Below are positions 62,450-64,000 of a stretch of 64,000 nucleotides of DNA, piece after piece. The stretch's first letter is position 1, and each line of letters opens with the position of its first letter. Origin of the DNA: Arcobacter arenosus (GTDB lineage Bacteria > Campylobacterota > Campylobacteria > Campylobacterales > Arcobacteraceae); contig NZ_VANU01000006.1 in assembly GCF_005771535.1 (NCBI RefSeq), forward strand, positions 1-64,000, read 5' to 3'. The translations under genes were made by a program, and so were the position numbers. Below the pieces are notes generated by a model, which had not been told where the DNA came from, did no database searches, and was given only the letters and a program-made list of their open reading frames with translations.

Positions 62450-62643
62450 TTTCCAGTAATTGCTCTATAAGCTTTACTACTCTTATCTTCAATAAACTCT
62501 CCTGCATCACCATTGTAATCATTTTCAATCTCATCAGCAACATATACACCACCAACAACAGTACCTGTAACTAATAGTGCTGTAACACATCCAGAAAGAG
62601 TAAAACTAAGTAAAATAATAAAAAATATATTAATGATTTTCAT
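62446..62643 (-). CDS. Small lipoprotein with a glycine-zipper-like segment
   Basis: The 65-residue protein has lipobox LSGC (Cys19). The mature part (VTALLVTGTVVGGVYVADEI) is a short hydrophobic Gly-containing helix followed by an acidic tail. Function is unknown; such proteins often sit in the outer membrane. Its stop overlaps that of the converging small membrane-peptide gene. Confidence 0.65.
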   Translation of the reverse strand: MKIINIFFIILLSFTLSGCVTALLVTGTVVGGVYVADEIENDYNGDAGEFIEDKSSKAYRAITGN

Positions 62644-62795
62644 CTAATTAACCTCAAAAAAAAGTAAGTGATTATAACAAGTTTTTACTTTTAACATTTA
62701 GAGTTGTATTTATTTTTATCTTCTATATATTACTAATAAATTTATAAATAGAGATATTATATTATTATAATTACATTATATATTAAAGGAAATAG

Positions 62796-63563
62796 ATGAA
62801 TTTTAATTATTTAAAAGTAGGTACACTTGCTTTAAGTGTTATCTTATTTACTGGTTGTGCAAGTAGTTTAACAACAAAAATTGATACTCCAATTTCTCAA
62901 ATAACTGCAGATAAATCAAAAAGTTATATTACTTTTGCTAGACCTCAAACACTAGGTGCAGCATTAAGTAATACTGTAATTGAATTTGACCCTTCAACAA
63001 AAGAAACAAAACTTGTAGGAACATTAGGATCTTATGATAGAATAATTTATGAGACAACCCCAGGAACGCACTTTTTTTATATGAGTGGGGGAGAAAATGA
63101 TGATATGATAAAAGTTTCAACTGATAATTCTAAAATGTATTATGTTGCAACACAAGTACAATTTGGACTTGTAGCTGGAAGGTTTTATTTTAAACCAATA
63201 AAAAGTTCTACTTTTAAAAGTTTAACTTTATTAAAAGATTCTGAATGCACAGATGAAATTATTGAAAAATATGGATTTGAAAAACATGAAGGCCAAGTAG
63301 ACACTTTTGAACAATATAAAAGTAATTCTTTAAATGTAATAATAACTTGTAATGGTGGAAAAGTTAGCAACATAAATAATTTAAATGCTAGTTTAGATGA
63401 AATTGAAGAAAGTGATATTATAAAACCAAATGAAAAGGCTTATATTCAATATAAAAAGAATCTAAAAGATTATACTTCTGAAATAAATGAAGATTTTGAT
63501 GAATGGTTAAAAGAAGACTCTAAAGAAACAGAAATCAAAAAAGAAGATGGATTTTTTCTTTAA
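62796..63563 (+). CDS. Lipoprotein of unknown function, DUF2846-like pattern
   Basis: The 255-residue protein has lipobox FTGC (Cys21). The mature N-terminal half (about 35-150; SYITFARPQTLGAALSNTVI, YETTPGTHFFYMSGGEND, YYVATQVQFGLVAGRFYFKP) follows the pattern of DUF2846-like lipoproteins: a small beta-sandwich with a surface-exposed nucleotide or sugar-like turn. The C-terminal half is charged and helical (YIQYKKNLKDYTSEINEDFD). It lies just before the tRNA fragment, so it is the last chromosomal gene before the next island. Confidence 0.65.
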   Translation: MNFNYLKVGTLALSVILFTGCASSLTTKIDTPISQITADKSKSYITFARPQTLGAALSNTVIEFDPSTKETKLVGTLGSYDRIIYETTPGTHFFYMSGGENDDMIKVSTDNSKMYYVATQVQFGLVAGRFYFKPIKSSTFKSLTLLKDSECTDEIIEKYGFEKHEGQVDTFEQYKSNSLNVIITCNGGKVSNINNLNASLDEIEESDIIKPNEKAYIQYKKNLKDYTSEINEDFDEWLKEDSKETEIKKEDGFFL

Positions 63564-63572
63564 AGTATAAAG

Positions 63573-63636
63573 TGGTACCGCTAGTCGGACTTGAACCGAC
63601 AAGACCGAAGTCACCGGATTTTGAATCCGGTGTGTT
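63573..63636 (-). pseudogene. 3' fragment of tRNA-Leu(CAA), left end of a second island
   Basis: On the minus strand the sequence has the anticodon arm (CCGGA-TTCAAAA-TCCGG, anticodon CAA at 63621-63623), a long variable arm (GAC-TTCG-GTC), the T arm (GTCGG-TTCAAGT-CCGAC) and the 3' acceptor strand ending in TACCA. The D arm and 5' acceptor strand are absent: past about 63636 the sequence is unrelated AT-rich DNA. It is therefore not a working tRNA. An integrase-like gene starts 140 bp further, so this is the usual displaced tRNA 3' end at an island boundary, with the complete gene expected at the far end outside the window. Confidence 0.85.
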
Positions 63637-64000
63637 AATTATCAAAAATTTATAATTTACTATTAAAAGTCCTATAAAATCAACACTTTTAGTGATACTT
63701 AATAAACTTAATATTTTTAAAATAGTATAATATTAAGAATAAATTGTGTCCTGTTTTGTGTCTTAAAGGGTTTTGAATGTACTTAAAATTTGATTTAAAA
63801 AAATATAATACGAGTGGACTTTCATATAAAGATGATGGTCAAATTCCAAAAAATAAGATAAAAAATGGAAAGATTATAAATACTTCATCAATAAAGTTTT
63901 TATATCCTTATAAGATTCAAGTTCGTGCTAATAAAATGATTAATGGTAAAAGAACTAATATAAAAAGAACATATGAATTTCCTCCTGATAAAACATTACT
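63637..64000. mobile_element. Left end of a tRNA-Leu-integrated island
   Basis: It starts at the breakpoint in the tRNA-Leu fragment and continues past the window. The 140-bp gap before the integrase start holds two direct TTGTGTC repeats (63744-63750 and 63756-63762), possible integrase arm sites or promoter elements. Nothing else of the island can be seen. Confidence 0.65.
63777..64000 (+). CDS. N-terminus of a probable tyrosine integrase, cut by the window edge
   Basis: ATG at 63777 opens a frame still open at 64000 (74 codons). The visible part is basic, with YPYKIQVRANKMINGKRTNI followed by RTYEFPPDK, similar in pattern to the three-strand arm-binding domain at the N-terminus of phage and island integrases. 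It stands next to a tRNA-Leu fragment, where such integrases lie. Catalytic residues would be outside the window, so the call rests on N-terminal pattern and context. Confidence 0.6.
   Translation, partial: MYLKFDLKKYNTSGLSYKDDGQIPKNKIKNGKIINTSSIKFLYPYKIQVRANKMINGKRTNIKRTYEFPPDKTL

Noticed and set aside
63744-63762. Two TTGTGTC repeats near the tRNA-Leu fragment, with a similar GGACACAA in the fliP element near 10924
   Set aside because: The motif is short and the two elements are otherwise unlike; no link can be claimed.

Overview
The window is about 75% A+T. Its proteins look like those of the Campylobacterota, most likely a marine Arcobacteraceae (Arcobacter or Halarcobacter type). Pointers are histidine kinases with the GEMIGxIAHQWRQPL phosphoacceptor box typical of that group, FliW, a stand-alone FlhB C-domain (FlhX), a cbpA-hspR heat-shock pair, monomeric isocitrate dehydrogenase, a DUF1104-like periplasmic protein, and an ectABC-ask ectoine operon that suggests a saline habitat. 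Family names come from recognised motifs; no database search was possible.

Layout. 1-5.9 kb: a two-component pair, a hemerythrin-domain sensor kinase and a lipoprotein hydrolase. 5.9-7.7 kb: an autotransporter. 7.8-14.8 kb: a 6.7-kb integrated element sitting inside fliP. It is bounded by a 256-bp perfect direct repeat of the fliP 3' end and carries a tyrosine integrase, a lipoprotein, a serine recombinase, a primase-helicase-like replication protein and a small membrane protein. 14.5-20.4 kb: restored fliP, mrdA (PBP2), an MreD-like gene, flhX, a FliK-like gene and fliW. 20.4-26.8 kb: recD2, ppiD, ftsA, ftsZ. 26.8-28.3 kb: hspR and cbpA under a promoter that contains a HAIR operator. 28.3-36 kb: a rhodanese-like/MnmC-like pair, an ankyrin protein, sodB, an HMA protein, mdh and icd. 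36-44.9 kb: envelope and secretion genes (mltG, AsmA-like, lolC-like, secA, lolA), then rnpB (RNase P RNA). 45-51 kb: a solute-binding protein with a diguanylate cyclase, a winged-helix regulator, an Aat-like transferase and an ABC exporter. 51-54.8 kb: ectoine synthesis behind two tandem palindromes. 54.8-59.1 kb: a TPR protein, then an OmpR-type two-component system with two small c-type cytochromes. 59.1-63.6 kb: flagellin, an EAL phosphodiesterase and lipoproteins. At the right edge a 3' fragment of tRNA-Leu(CAA) is followed by the start of an integrase-like gene, which marks the left end of a second island running out of the window.

How the parts work together. Much of the window serves surface sensing and motility (kinases, c-di-GMP synthesis and breakdown, flagellar export and assembly). 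It also covers division and wall growth (FtsA/FtsZ, PBP2, MltG), lipoprotein trafficking (LolA and a LolC/E-type permease) and osmotic and heat stress. The strongest candidate for something undescribed is the fliP element. It uses a conserved flagellar export gene as its attachment site, rebuilds the coding sequence with its own copy of the 3' end down to the last codon, and combines two unrelated recombinases with a plasmid- or phage-like replication protein.
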